Shown: one piece after another, positions 26,999 to 35,496 of the stretch | Layout: every line of letters begins with the position of its first letter | Position numbering within the stretch: the first letter of the stretch is position 1 | Source: Pelomonas lactea | GTDB taxonomy: Bacteria > Pseudomonadota > Gammaproteobacteria > Burkholderiales > Burkholderiaceae_C | Length of the DNA stretch: 64,000 bases | Reading direction: 5' to 3' | Assembly: GCF_043555885.1 (NCBI RefSeq) | Contig: NZ_JBIGHX010000008.1 | Coordinates: 248,001 to 312,000 of the forward strand | Position numbers and translations under genes: made by a program | The notes under the pieces: model-generated | Database searches by the model: none | What the model saw: only the letters and a program-made list of their open reading frames with translations | Told to the model about the DNA's origin: nothing

Positions 26999-27274
26999 TC
27001 ACGCTGTCACCAGCTCCCTACGCAACATCTCCACCGACGACATTCGAGACACCCGCTCGGCCTGGCTCGCTTCGTGCACACGCCGCTGCGTAACTGACCT
27101 CGCCAGCATGCCCTGCAGTTCCTCACTCCCCGCAATGCGGCGCTGCGCTTCCCGAATTGCCGGCGCGAACTCCGGGCTCAGCCTGAGCTTGTGCTCGAGG
27201 AGGCCATCGTGCCGTTCGGGGAACACCCGCCACCAGGCGAGGATGCTTTCAGGGTCATTGAGGTCGAGCAGCAC
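26999..27274 (-). CDS. conserved small protein of unknown function
   Basis: 91 residues (MLLDLNDPESILAWWRVFPERHDGLLEH...). Trp- and Arg-rich, helical, no membrane segment. I recall similar proteins in Burkholderiales accessory regions but know no function. It lies just downstream of cusA, 62 bases away on the same strand, and may be read at the end of the cus transcript. A strong terminator follows. Confidence 0.65.
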   Translation of the reverse strand: MLLDLNDPESILAWWRVFPERHDGLLEHKLRLSPEFAPAIREAQRRIAGSEELQGMLARSVTQRRVHEASQAERVSRMSSVEMLRRELVTA

Positions 27275-27336
27275 GTTGGCTCCGTAGGTCGGTCGCCCAG
27301 CTTTTGAGCGCTCCGAAACACTGTACGGAATAACAG

Positions 27337-30300
27337 CTATTTTGGCAACCCATCGCGAAGCAGCCGTCCTCCCGGATGCACTTTGAGGGTGAATTCCCTA
27401 CGGCGCAACAGAAGCCAGGCCGCAGGCACAACCAGCATGCTCAACAGTGGCGCTGTCACCATGCCCCCCACCATCGGCGCAGCGATTCGAATCATGACTT
27501 CCGAGCCAGTCCCGTGACCGAACAGGATCGGAAGTAGGCCCGCCATAACAACCGCCACCGTCATTGCCTTTGGCCGCACCCGCAGCACTGCGCCTTCACG
27601 GATGGCGGCAAGCAAGGTCTCTTCATTCTTGGCGTCTCCCGCAGCCAGCCGCTGCTTCCATGCGTTCTGGAGGTAGACCAACATCACCACTCCAAACTCC
27701 GCGGCCAAGCCGGCCAACGCGATGAAGCCCACAGCCGTGGCCACCGAGATGGCATGCCCGAGTGCCCAGATGAGCCAGAACCCGCCCACCAGCGAGAACG
27801 GGACCGCGGCCATGACGAGTGCCGCATCGCCCGCCGAGCGGAACAGCAGGTAAAGCAGCACGAAGATGACAGCCAAGGTGACCGGCACGACCACCTTCAG
27901 CCGCTCGGTGGCGCGTTCCAGGTACTCAAACTGTCCCGACCAGGAGACGGCATAGCCTGCAGGCAGCGCCACCTGCTTGCTGACAACCTCCTGCATCTCG
28001 TGCACGACCGAGCGCAGGTCTCGGCCACGCACGTCCACGTAGACCCAGCCCGAGAGCCGAGCGTTTTCGCTGCGGATCATGGGCGGCCCCTCCTCGACGG
28101 AAATGCGGGCGACATCCTGAAGCAGCACGGTCGCCCCCTTCTCGGTGACGAAGGGCAGCTGGCGCAATCGCTCCAGCGAATCGCGCACCTCCCGTGGGTA
28201 GCGCACGTTGACAGGGAAGCGCTCGCGGCCCTGGATGACCTCGCCGACGTTGTCGCCACCGATGGCGGTGGACACCACGGCCTGGACATCGGCCACCGAC
28301 AACCCGAAGCGCGCGGCAGCGGCGCGGTCGACGTCCACGTCGATGTACCTGCCGCCGGTCAGCCGCTCGGCCAGCGCCGACGACACACCGGGCACGCCCT
28401 TCACGGCGGACTCAATCTGCGTAGCGAGTCGGTCGATGGTCGCCAGGTCAGCGCCAGCGACCTTGACGCCCACCGGGCTCTTGATGCCGGTGGCCAGCAT
28501 GTCGATGCGGTTGCGGATGGGCGGCACCCAGACATTCGACAGGCCAGGCACCTTCACGACCTGGTCCAGTTCCTCGATGAGTTTGTCCGGCGTCATGCCG
28601 GCGCGCCACTGGTCGCGCGGCTTGAACTGGATGGTGGTCTCGAACATCTCGAGGGGCGCCGGGTCAGTGGCAGTGTCGGCGCGACCCGCCTTGCCGAAGA
28701 CCCGCTCGACCTCGGGCACCGTCTTGATGAGCCGGTCCGTCTGCTGGAGCAGCTCCGAAGCTTTCGACACCGAGATGCCGGGCAGGGCCGAAGGCATGTA
28801 CAGCAGGTCGCCTTCATCTAGCGGAGGCATGAACTCGCCGCCCAGCCTCATGACCGGGAAAGCGGTCACGGCCAGCACAAGCGCAGCGACTACCAACGTG
28901 GCTTTGGGGAAGCGCAGGACGGCCTCCAGCGCCGGCCGGTAGATGGCGATGAGGAACCGGTTGAGCGGGTTGGCAGTCTCCTTGGGGATGCGACCACGGA
29001 TGAGGTAGCCCATCAGCACCGGCACGAGAGTGACCGAGAGCCCCGCTGCGGCAGCCATCGCGTAGGTCTTGGTGAACGCCAGCGGCGAGAACAGTCGGCC
29101 TTCCTGCGCTTCAAGCGTGAAAACCGGCAGGAACGACAGCGTGATGACCAGGAGCGAGAAGAACAGCGCAGGGCCTACCTCTACCGAGGCGTGAGCGACA
29201 AGCTCCCATCGCTCGGTCACCGTCGGCTGTCGGGCGTGCTTTTCCTCGAAGTGCTCAAGATGCTTGTGCACCGCCTCGACCAGCACAACTGAGGCGTCGA
29301 CCATGGCGCCAAGGGCGATGGCCACGCCACCCAGCGACAAGATGTTCGCGCTGACGCCTTGCCAGTGCATCACGATGAAGGCCGTGAGCACGCCGACGGG
29401 CAGCGTCACGACCGCTACCAAGGCTGAGCGCAGGTGGAACAGGAACACCGCGCAAACCACCGCGACGACGACGAACTCTTCTATGAGCTTCACACGCAGG
29501 TTATCCACCGCGCGGTCGATGAGCTTGGAGCGGTCGTAGGTCTCGATGACCTCGACACCCTTCGGCAGGCTGGGCTTGAGCTCTTCCAACTTCGCCTTGA
29601 CCGCTGCAATGGTCGTGCGTGCGTTCTTGCCCGAGCGCATGACGACCACGCCGCCCGTGACCTCACCTTCGCCATCCAGTTCGGCGATGCCGCGACGCAT
29701 CTCTGGGCCGACCTGGACCGTCGCGACGTCCCGCAGCAGCACCGGTGTTGCCCCGGCAACGCTCAGTGGGATGGTGCGGAAGTCGTCGAGAGACTTCAGA
29801 AAGCCCTGAGAGCGCACCATGTACTCGGTCTCGGCCATCTCCACGACTGAGCCGCCCGACGACTGGTTGGCCTTCTGCAAAGCCTGGATGACCATGGCCT
29901 GCGTGATGCCAACCGCGCGCATGCGGTCGGGGTCCAGCACCACCTGGTACTGGCGCACCATGCCGCCGATGCTGGCGACCTCGGACACGTCCTGCACGGT
30001 CTTCAGTTCGAACTTCAGGAACCAGTCGTTGAGGGCGCGCAGCTGGCTGAGGTCGGAGTTGCCAGTACGGTCGATGAGCGCGTACTCGTAGACCCAGCCG
30101 ACGCCAGTCGCGTCCGGTCCCAGCACTGCCGTCGCACCTGCAGGCAGACGTCCTTGCACTTGGCTCAAATACTCCACGACACGCGACCGAGCCCAGTACG
30201 GGTCTGTCTTGTCGTCAAAGAGGATGTAGACGAAGGAGTCGCCGAAGAAGCTGTAGCCGCGCACGGTCTTGGCGCCTGGCACGCTGAGCATGGTGGTCGT

Positions 30301-30507
30301 CAGCGGGTAGGTCACCAGGTCCTCGACCACCTGGGGCGGCTTGCCCGGGTAGGTCGTTCGCACGATGACCTGGGTGTCCGAGAGGTCCGGAAGCGCGTCT
30401 ACGGGTGTTCGCGCCAACGACCACAGGCCCGCAGCGACCAGGAATGCCGTAGCGATGAGCACAAGAAAGCGGTTCGTGACGGACCATCGAATGAGCGCGG
30501 CAATCAC
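27337..30507 (-). CDS. cusA: CusA-type copper/silver RND efflux pump
   Basis: 1056-residue inner-membrane proton antiporter of the heavy-metal RND family. It forms the pump of a tripartite CusCBA complex exporting Cu(I)/Ag(I) from periplasm and cytoplasm. It opens with the typical first membrane helix (RWSVTNRFLVLIATAFLVAAG) and the LPDLSDTQVIVRTTYPG segment of Cus-type pumps. Membrane helix 4 has ALGAMVDASVVLVEAVHK with the proton-relay Asp and Glu. RIDMLATGIKSPVGVKV marks the porter region near the methionine pathway. The start overlaps the end of cusB by four bases. Length is normal. Cation choice is by similarity to CusA rather than CzcA. Confidence 0.9.
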   Translation of the reverse strand: MIAALIRWSVTNRFLVLIATAFLVAAGLWSLARTPVDALPDLSDTQVIVRTTYPGKPPQVVEDLVTYPLTTTMLSVPGAKTVRGYSFFGDSFVYILFDDKTDPYWARSRVVEYLSQVQGRLPAGATAVLGPDATGVGWVYEYALIDRTGNSDLSQLRALNDWFLKFELKTVQDVSEVASIGGMVRQYQVVLDPDRMRAVGITQAMVIQALQKANQSSGGSVVEMAETEYMVRSQGFLKSLDDFRTIPLSVAGATPVLLRDVATVQVGPEMRRGIAELDGEGEVTGGVVVMRSGKNARTTIAAVKAKLEELKPSLPKGVEVIETYDRSKLIDRAVDNLRVKLIEEFVVVAVVCAVFLFHLRSALVAVVTLPVGVLTAFIVMHWQGVSANILSLGGVAIALGAMVDASVVLVEAVHKHLEHFEEKHARQPTVTERWELVAHASVEVGPALFFSLLVITLSFLPVFTLEAQEGRLFSPLAFTKTYAMAAAAGLSVTLVPVLMGYLIRGRIPKETANPLNRFLIAIYRPALEAVLRFPKATLVVAALVLAVTAFPVMRLGGEFMPPLDEGDLLYMPSALPGISVSKASELLQQTDRLIKTVPEVERVFGKAGRADTATDPAPLEMFETTIQFKPRDQWRAGMTPDKLIEELDQVVKVPGLSNVWVPPIRNRIDMLATGIKSPVGVKVAGADLATIDRLATQIESAVKGVPGVSSALAERLTGGRYIDVDVDRAAAARFGLSVADVQAVVSTAIGGDNVGEVIQGRERFPVNVRYPREVRDSLERLRQLPFVTEKGATVLLQDVARISVEEGPPMIRSENARLSGWVYVDVRGRDLRSVVHEMQEVVSKQVALPAGYAVSWSGQFEYLERATERLKVVVPVTLAVIFVLLYLLFRSAGDAALVMAAVPFSLVGGFWLIWALGHAISVATAVGFIALAGLAAEFGVVMLVYLQNAWKQRLAAGDAKNEETLLAAIREGAVLRVRPKAMTVAVVMAGLLPILFGHGTGSEVMIRIAAPMVGGMVTAPLLSMLVVPAAWLLLRRREFTLKVHPGGRLLRDGLPK

Positions 30508-31979
30508 TTGGCGCCTCCCATCCGCTGGACGGAGACCAGCTCGTAGCCGTCGCCCTGCTTCTTGAACTCGAAGTGGATGGCGTCGCCGGCCTTCACGTCA
30601 GCGAAGGCCTTGAGGTCTGCCCTGCGAAAGTGCATCGTCATGGCGGGCCACTTCAGCTCAGGCACGGGGCTGTGGCTGATAGTGAGGCCGTCCGCTTTGA
30701 CGCTCTCGACCTTTCCCTCGGCGCTGTAGACGGTAGGCACCGCCATCGCTGGTTCGGATGCGGGTTGCGCAGCGCCCATGGCACCAAGCACGGACTTCAG
30801 GCGCGCCTCGGAGTCGATGAGGAACTGTCCGCTGGTGACAACCTCGTCGCCTTCGCGCAGACCTTCGAGCACCTCGAGCTGGTCGCCCAGGTCGGCGCCG
30901 AGCTTGACCTCGCGTGGCTCGAACGCGCTGCCGTTCTTGCGCACGATGGCCACGGCCCGCGTGCCCGTCCGGATGACGGCTTCGGAGGGCACGACCAACC
31001 GGGATGTCGTAGCCCCTGCGACCTGCAGGCGCAGCAACATCCCCGGCGTCAACTTGCCGGAACGGTTGTCGACCTCGAAGCGAGCCTGCAACGTGCGCGT
31101 ATTCGCGCTGACCTGGGGAAGGATTTCCTTCAACTCGCCGCTGAAGGTCTGCGAAGCGTCAGCCTGCAGGACCGCCTTGACCTTTTGGCCACGCACGAGG
31201 CTCACGGCTTGGGCCTCCGGCACTTCGGCCACGGCCCACACCTTCTCAAGGCCGGCAATCCGGAAAACGGTCATGCCTGGCGAGACGGCGACACCTTCGC
31301 GCACGCCCAGCTCGGCAACCACGCCACCTGCAGGAGCGCTGAGTGTGAACCGCGCCTGGGCGGTGCCAGTCTCTTCGCTCTGGCGAACAAGCGCGTCTGG
31401 GATGGACATGGCGCGCAGCCGGTCGCGCGACGCTGCAATCAAGTCCGGGGCGACGCCAGCGTGCTTGAGCGCCAGCAACTCGTTCTGTGGTCCGAGCCAT
31501 TCGGGCGCGAAGACAGTGGCTAAAGCCTGGCCCTTGCGGACCTGTTCCATCGGCGCACGCACGGCCAAGCGTTCGATGTAGCCGGCAACGCGGGTCTGGA
31601 CGGCGACGTTCAACCGCTCGTCGAACTGCACCGCACCCACCGCGTCGAACGACGAGGACACGTCGGTCTGCTTGACGACAGCAGTCCGCACACCGAGGTT
31701 CTGCTGCACCGTCGAGCTGACTTTGACGCCGCCGTCGCTCGCCTCGTCGGCGTAGACGGGCACGAGCTGCATGTCCATGAATGGCGACTTGCCCGGCCTC
31801 TCGAAGCGCGGGCCTGGGACCATCGGATCGTGCCAGTACAGCGGCTTGCGCTCTGCCGAGGTCGTGGCAGCGTCCGGCGCGGACGCGGTGGGTTGAGTCG
31901 AACGGCCGGCGTAGAACCCGCCGACGGCCAGTAGTGCGCCGCCTGCGACCAGCGCGGCGACGAGAGTTGCGCGCTTCAT
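30504..31979 (-). CDS. cusB: CusB-type periplasmic adaptor fused to a CusF domain
   Basis: 491 residues. An N-terminal membrane anchor/signal (LVAALVAGGALLAVGGFYAG) precedes a heavy-metal-binding motif (LYWHDPMVPGPRFERPGKSP...MDMQLVPVY, residues about 47-75). The adaptor core with lipoyl and hairpin parts follows (VRTAVVKQTDVSSSFDAVG onward). Residues about 405-488 form a CusF-like metallochaperone domain (EGKVESVKADGLTISHSP, LKWPAMTMHF with the Trp and Met ligands). In Escherichia CusF is separate; here it is joined to the adaptor, so metal handover may be intramolecular. It overlaps cusC and cusA by four bases each. Confidence 0.9.
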   Translation of the reverse strand: MKRATLVAALVAGGALLAVGGFYAGRSTQPTASAPDAATTSAERKPLYWHDPMVPGPRFERPGKSPFMDMQLVPVYADEASDGGVKVSSTVQQNLGVRTAVVKQTDVSSSFDAVGAVQFDERLNVAVQTRVAGYIERLAVRAPMEQVRKGQALATVFAPEWLGPQNELLALKHAGVAPDLIAASRDRLRAMSIPDALVRQSEETGTAQARFTLSAPAGGVVAELGVREGVAVSPGMTVFRIAGLEKVWAVAEVPEAQAVSLVRGQKVKAVLQADASQTFSGELKEILPQVSANTRTLQARFEVDNRSGKLTPGMLLRLQVAGATTSRLVVPSEAVIRTGTRAVAIVRKNGSAFEPREVKLGADLGDQLEVLEGLREGDEVVTSGQFLIDSEARLKSVLGAMGAAQPASEPAMAVPTVYSAEGKVESVKADGLTISHSPVPELKWPAMTMHFRRADLKAFADVKAGDAIHFEFKKQGDGYELVSVQRMGGAK

Positions 31980-33208
31980 CGGGCGGCTCCTTCGAGGATG
32001 GATTTCAGAGCAAGCTGAGCCTGGGTCTTGGCCAGGTCGCGTTGGAGGGAGAGCAGCTTTCGCTGCGCCTCGACCTCGGCGTGTCGAGCCTCGAACAGCG
32101 TCATAAGGGGAGCCTGGTTGGAGCGGTAGGCCGCCAAGGCCGCCTCCGTGCGTTGCTGAGCAGCGACCACCACCGACCCTCGGTAGCGCTCGATGCGGTC
32201 GGCGAGGCGCTTCGCGTCGCTGGCGAGGGCTCGGTATTCGCCGATGGCCATGCGCGTGGCTTCGGCCAAGGCAGCCTCTGCCTTCTCGGTCATGGCCAGC
32301 TTGGACGCGATTTCACGGTCCTGTCGCGATGCCGGCGCGATGGTCAATGGAACGCTGACGCCGAACGAGACCATGTCGGGATAGCCAGCGCGCTGGCCGT
32401 AGCTGACCTCCCAAGACCAGTTCGGGTTGCGGCTGGTTCGCGCCAGCTCCGCCTCTCTGCGGGCCAGCTCGGCGTCCAGTTGAGCGGCAACCACGGCGGG
32501 ATGGCTGGCCACATAGGCTTGCTCTTCCGGTATCGGGAGGCCTGCTGGTGCGGCCAGGTCATCGGCTTGGGCGCCCACCCAACGCTCCAAGGCGGCGCGA
32601 GCGGTGGCCTGCTGCTGTTTGACCTCGGCCGTCTCGTCCTCTGCGACGCCCCTGGCGCCGGTCAACGCAAGGACTTCCTGACTGTTGCCGGTCGCGGAGG
32701 ACAGCCGGGCGCGTGCGGCCTCGAGCTCCTCGTGGGCATGGTGCTCCATCAAGGTAGTGAGCTTGAGCGTCTCGCCCATGAACCAGGCGTCGAGGTAGGC
32801 CAGGCCGGTCTGGAGGCGAACTTCTGCCGCAGTGGACTGCACTGCAGCAGCTTCCCGCCCGACCATCGCGTCCGCGGCCGCCTGTCGCGCGGCACGCTTC
32901 TCGGCAGATAGCCATTCCTGGCTGATGCCGACGCGCTTCATCGTCATCGAGTCCCGCGAGCTGAACCGGTCAACGCCGGAGATGGGCAGGTTGTCGACAC
33001 CTGCGCGCAGGACCGGGTCGGGTAGTTGGCCAGCGGCGCGAGCGGCCTCGGTAGCACTTGCCGTGCCGGCGCGGGCAGCGTGGGTGGACTCGGAACGCTG
33101 AACGGCCAGCTCGAGGGCTTGGTCAAACGTGAGGGGTGCTGCCCAGCACAGGACAGGCAGCAATGCGGCAGCCATTGCGACTGCTCGCAGGAAACGTGGT
33201 GATGGCAT
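31976..33208 (-). CDS. cusC: CusC-type outer-membrane channel (TolC family)
   Basis: 410 residues from MPSPRFLRA, where GGAG lies five bases upstream; the open frame to 33259 adds 17 residues. Signal peptide (FLRAVAMAAALLPVLCWAA), then two repeats of the outer-membrane-efflux fold: LTFDQALELAVQRS near the start and repeated long helices such as ATRMAIGEYRALASDAKRL. It forms the outer-membrane duct of the copper/silver pump. First of the cusCBA genes, all overlapping. Confidence 0.85.
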   Translation of the reverse strand: MPSPRFLRAVAMAAALLPVLCWAAPLTFDQALELAVQRSESTHAARAGTASATEAARAAGQLPDPVLRAGVDNLPISGVDRFSSRDSMTMKRVGISQEWLSAEKRAARQAAADAMVGREAAAVQSTAAEVRLQTGLAYLDAWFMGETLKLTTLMEHHAHEELEAARARLSSATGNSQEVLALTGARGVAEDETAEVKQQQATARAALERWVGAQADDLAAPAGLPIPEEQAYVASHPAVVAAQLDAELARREAELARTSRNPNWSWEVSYGQRAGYPDMVSFGVSVPLTIAPASRQDREIASKLAMTEKAEAALAEATRMAIGEYRALASDAKRLADRIERYRGSVVVAAQQRTEAALAAYRSNQAPLMTLFEARHAEVEAQRKLLSLQRDLAKTQAQLALKSILEGAAR

Positions 33209-33285
33209 GAAAACTCCGTGGACGAGCGGCGGCGTTGCCGGGATGCGGACGTGCCGCACCGGCGCCTGTCAGTCGACGGAGCTGG

Positions 33286-33669
33286 TCAGACTCGGAGTCT
33301 GAGCGTGGAAAGGAAGAGTGGGTCCGGAGGCGGCTGAGCCTCCGCTGTGGCCGTAGCGGGCACGGTTGCCGCCTCGACAGCGTCGAGCACCAGCGGCAGT
33401 TCCAGCACCTGGACCACCATCGGCAGTGCCAGGGTGGGAACCTTGACGACCTCGAAGGACTGAGCGGCGCTGGAGGAGTGCTCCGCGCAGAGCCCAGGTT
33501 GGTCCTGATCCATGCCTTGGCAGGGCACGCCAGCCGCCATCATTTCCGCCATCGTGGCCGGGTCTGCCTGTTGCGGGCAGACGTAGCTTGCCAACGCCAG
33601 CTGTGACAACAGCAGCGACAAAACCACGAAGAATGCGGTGGTCAGGCGGCGGGTGGTACGGCGGAACAT
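33286..33669 (-). CDS. small secreted protein upstream of cusCBA
   Basis: 127 residues from MFRRTTRRLTTAFF (33669). A clear signal sequence (LTTAFFVVLSLLLSQLALA) is followed by YVCPQQADPATMAEMMAAGVPCQGMDQDQPGLCAEH, with Cys, Met and His that could bind copper. The remainder is hydrophobic and ends in LRV. Such short proteins precede cus/czc operons in Burkholderiales and may act as periplasmic metal-binding or regulatory accessory proteins. It is the first gene of the cus operon here, 77 bases before cusC. Confidence 0.65.
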   Translation of the reverse strand: MFRRTTRRLTTAFFVVLSLLLSQLALASYVCPQQADPATMAEMMAAGVPCQGMDQDQPGLCAEHSSSAAQSFEVVKVPTLALPMVVQVLELPLVLDAVEAATVPATATAEAQPPPDPLFLSTLRLRV

Positions 33670-33852
33670 AAGCGGTCGTAGTCTAGCGCCGCGGCTTAAA
33701 CCGCGCTGAACGCGACCGAGAACCATGGCATAGGTCAAACGTGGTCGCGCCATGGCGAGCTTCGTTGACAGACGAAGGACGGCCGTGACGGTCTAGGTCT
33801 GGCTAAACCTTCTCGACCCTGCGCCGTTCGTGCGGCAAGCGCACGCAGAGCG

Positions 33853-34176
33853 CTATGCGTTGCGTGGCCCAAACATGATGATGGCCATCCCCGCCAAGCT
33901 GACCGCAACCCCAACCCAGTCGGACGTCGATGGCCGCACGTTGTCGACGAGCATCAGCCACACCACGGCCACGCCGATGTACACGCCGCCATAGGCCGCG
34001 TAGACACGTCCAGAAGCGGTCGGATGAAGCGAAAGCAGCCACGCAAACAGCGCAAGGCTGGCGGCCGCCGGGATGAGCAGCCAGGAGGTCTTGCCTTGCT
34101 TCAGCCACAGGTACGGCAGGTAGCAACCGACGATTTCCGCGACTGCGGTCACGACAAACAGCACCAGGGTCTTCAT
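33853..34176 (-). CDS. ynfA: YnfA-family (UPF0060) membrane protein
   Basis: 107 residues from MKTLVLFVVTAVAEIVG (ATGs three and fourteen codons upstream are possible). Four membrane segments: TLVLFVVTAVAEIVGCYL, SWLLIPAAASLALFAWLL, VYAAYGGVYIGVAVVWLM and WVGVAVSLAGMAIIMFG. The LHPTASGRVYAAYGGVY signature is diagnostic of YnfA. Members resemble small multidrug transporters and often lie with metal-resistance genes; substrate here is unknown. It is transcribed away from the MerR-type promoter at 34208. Confidence 0.85.
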   Translation of the reverse strand: MKTLVLFVVTAVAEIVGCYLPYLWLKQGKTSWLLIPAAASLALFAWLLSLHPTASGRVYAAYGGVYIGVAVVWLMLVDNVRPSTSDWVGVAVSLAGMAIIMFGPRNA

Positions 34177-34207
34177 TGGTTCCATCGCCGAATTGTGGTC
34201 GGACCGC

Positions 34208-34238
34208 TTGCCCCTCAAGTTACTTGAGGTCCTACCTT
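34208..34238 (+). promoter_or_regulatory. MerR-type promoter with 19-base spacer and dyad
   Basis: TTGCCC (34208-34213) and TACCTT (34233-34238) are separated by 19 bases, the stretched spacing that MerR-family activators correct. The spacer contains the palindrome CTCAAGT-T-ACTTGAG (34215-34229), similar to SoxR and other MerR-family boxes. It drives the three rightward genes that end in a MerR regulator. Confidence 0.65.
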
Positions 34239-34276
34239 CGCGATGTGGGCGTTGTGCTCAAGCATCGGAGACGGAC

Positions 34277-34558
34277 ATGAGACCTTGGAAGGCTGTTCTG
34301 GGCGTGGGCGCGGCGTGCGCCGTATGTTGCGCGGTCCCGCTTCTGGGAGGCGCTGCAGCGCTGACGGCAGGCACGGCGACGCTGGCGGCCACTGGCTCTG
34401 CATTGCTGGCCTGCGCTGACGAGCTAGCACCCCTCGGTGCTGGGCTGTTGGTGCTGGCCGCGGCGGCGGGCGGCGTCGTCTGGTGGAGACGTAGTGCTCG
34501 GCGTCAGGTTCAACCTACTGTGGGCTGTGGGGGCAACTGCAATGCAAGTCGCGGCTGA
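34277..34558 (+). CDS. small two-helix membrane protein with Cys pair
   Basis: 93 residues from MRPWKAVLG. First hydrophobic helix contains ACAVCCAVPLLGG, a Cys pair at a membrane helix like that of MerT/MerF mercury carriers. The second helix is GAGLLVLAAAAGGVVWW. The tail ends in VGCGGNCNASRG. Probably a thiol-metal transporter or chaperone, but not a clear MerT. It is read from the MerR-type promoter and overlaps the next gene by 17 bases. Confidence 0.6.
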   Translation: MRPWKAVLGVGAACAVCCAVPLLGGAAALTAGTATLAATGSALLACADELAPLGAGLLVLAAAAGGVVWWRRSARRQVQPTVGCGGNCNASRG

Positions 34559-34901
34559 CGCTCCCATTGCCTGCACCCTGTCCTCTGCTGAGCTGCCAGG
34601 GCGGCTGGCTTGGATTCGGCAAGTCACGGCGCAGAGCCTGACCGCGCACCGGCTAGAAGAAACCACGCTGCACCTGACCTACGCGCGCGAGGCCCGGATA
34701 GAGCTGGAGCGCATCGTCGATGGTGAACGGCGATGCTGCGGCTTCCTTCGCTTCTACCTCCGCGACACGCCAGTGTCCGTTGAGCTGACCATTGAGGCCC
34801 CTGCTGAAGCTGGTGCCGATGCGCGGTGGTTGTTCGATCAGTTCCTGCCCCAGCTGGTTGCCGCCAAGGCATGTGGATGCTCGCCGGGCGCCTGTGGGTG
34901 A
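34542..34901 (+). CDS. small cysteine-containing soluble protein
   Basis: 119 residues from MQVAADAPIACTLS inside the end of the previous gene. Alternating beta/alpha pattern; RIVDGERRCCGFLRFYL carries a Cys-Cys pair and the end is AKACGCSPGACG with three more Cys. I know similar proteins next to MerR-type regulators but no function. Its cysteines suggest metal binding together with the preceding membrane protein. It ends 17 bases before the regulator gene. Confidence 0.6.
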   Translation: MQVAADAPIACTLSSAELPGRLAWIRQVTAQSLTAHRLEETTLHLTYAREARIELERIVDGERRCCGFLRFYLRDTPVSVELTIEAPAEAGADARWLFDQFLPQLVAAKACGCSPGACG

Positions 34902-34918
34902 GTGGCTAGGATGGCGGC

Positions 34919-35374
34919 ATGAGTGCAAGACTCTCCATCGGGCTTGTTGCCCGCCGTACCGGCGCGACGGTGCCCACGGTTCGGTACTACGAAGACATTG
35001 GTCTCCTGCCACCGGCCGCGAGAACAGAAGCCGGCCAACGCAGCTATGACGAGGCGACCGTCCGACGCCTCGTCTTCATCCGCCGCTGCCGAGACTTCGG
35101 CTTTTCCATCGAGCAAGTGCGGGAACTGGTCGGGCTCGTCGACCAGCCTGACCGCCCGTGCGCCGAAGTGCGCGACATCGCCGCCGCCCACCTGGCGCAG
35201 GTGCAGCAGAAGCTTGAGGAGCTGAAGGCGCTCGAAGCCAACCTGAGCGCTTTCGTCTGCAGTTGCGATACCGCCTGTTCGGGCGGCCCGGCAGTCGACT
35301 GCACCATCCTGGAGGACTTGGCCTTGCCGGCAGAGAAAGCTCAGGTTGTAGGCGCAGCACGGTGCTGCGGATAG
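34919..35374 (+). CDS. MerR-family metal-responsive regulator
   Basis: 151 residues. Winged helix-turn-helix at residues 6-50 (IGLVARRTGATVPTVRYYEDIGLLPP), an effector dimer helix in the middle and a metal loop near the end (CSCDTACSGGPAVDC) with at least four Cys, plus a terminal ARCCG. The loop resembles those of thiol-metal regulators such as MerR, CadR or HmrR. Which metal cannot be told. It probably acts at the dyad promoter at 34208, so the three-gene unit is self-regulated. Confidence 0.8.
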   Translation: MSARLSIGLVARRTGATVPTVRYYEDIGLLPPAARTEAGQRSYDEATVRRLVFIRRCRDFGFSIEQVRELVGLVDQPDRPCAEVRDIAAAHLAQVQQKLEELKALEANLSAFVCSCDTACSGGPAVDCTILEDLALPAEKAQVVGAARCCG

Positions 35375-35496
35375 AGGGGCGGGCCTCCCGGCCAGGTCTG
35401 GCAGCAGCTCGGCGTTAGGACCACACCAAGCAGTTGCCCACCGGCGCCTGCATGCGTGGTCACCCCACGCCAGTTCGATAAAAACAGTCGCAAATT

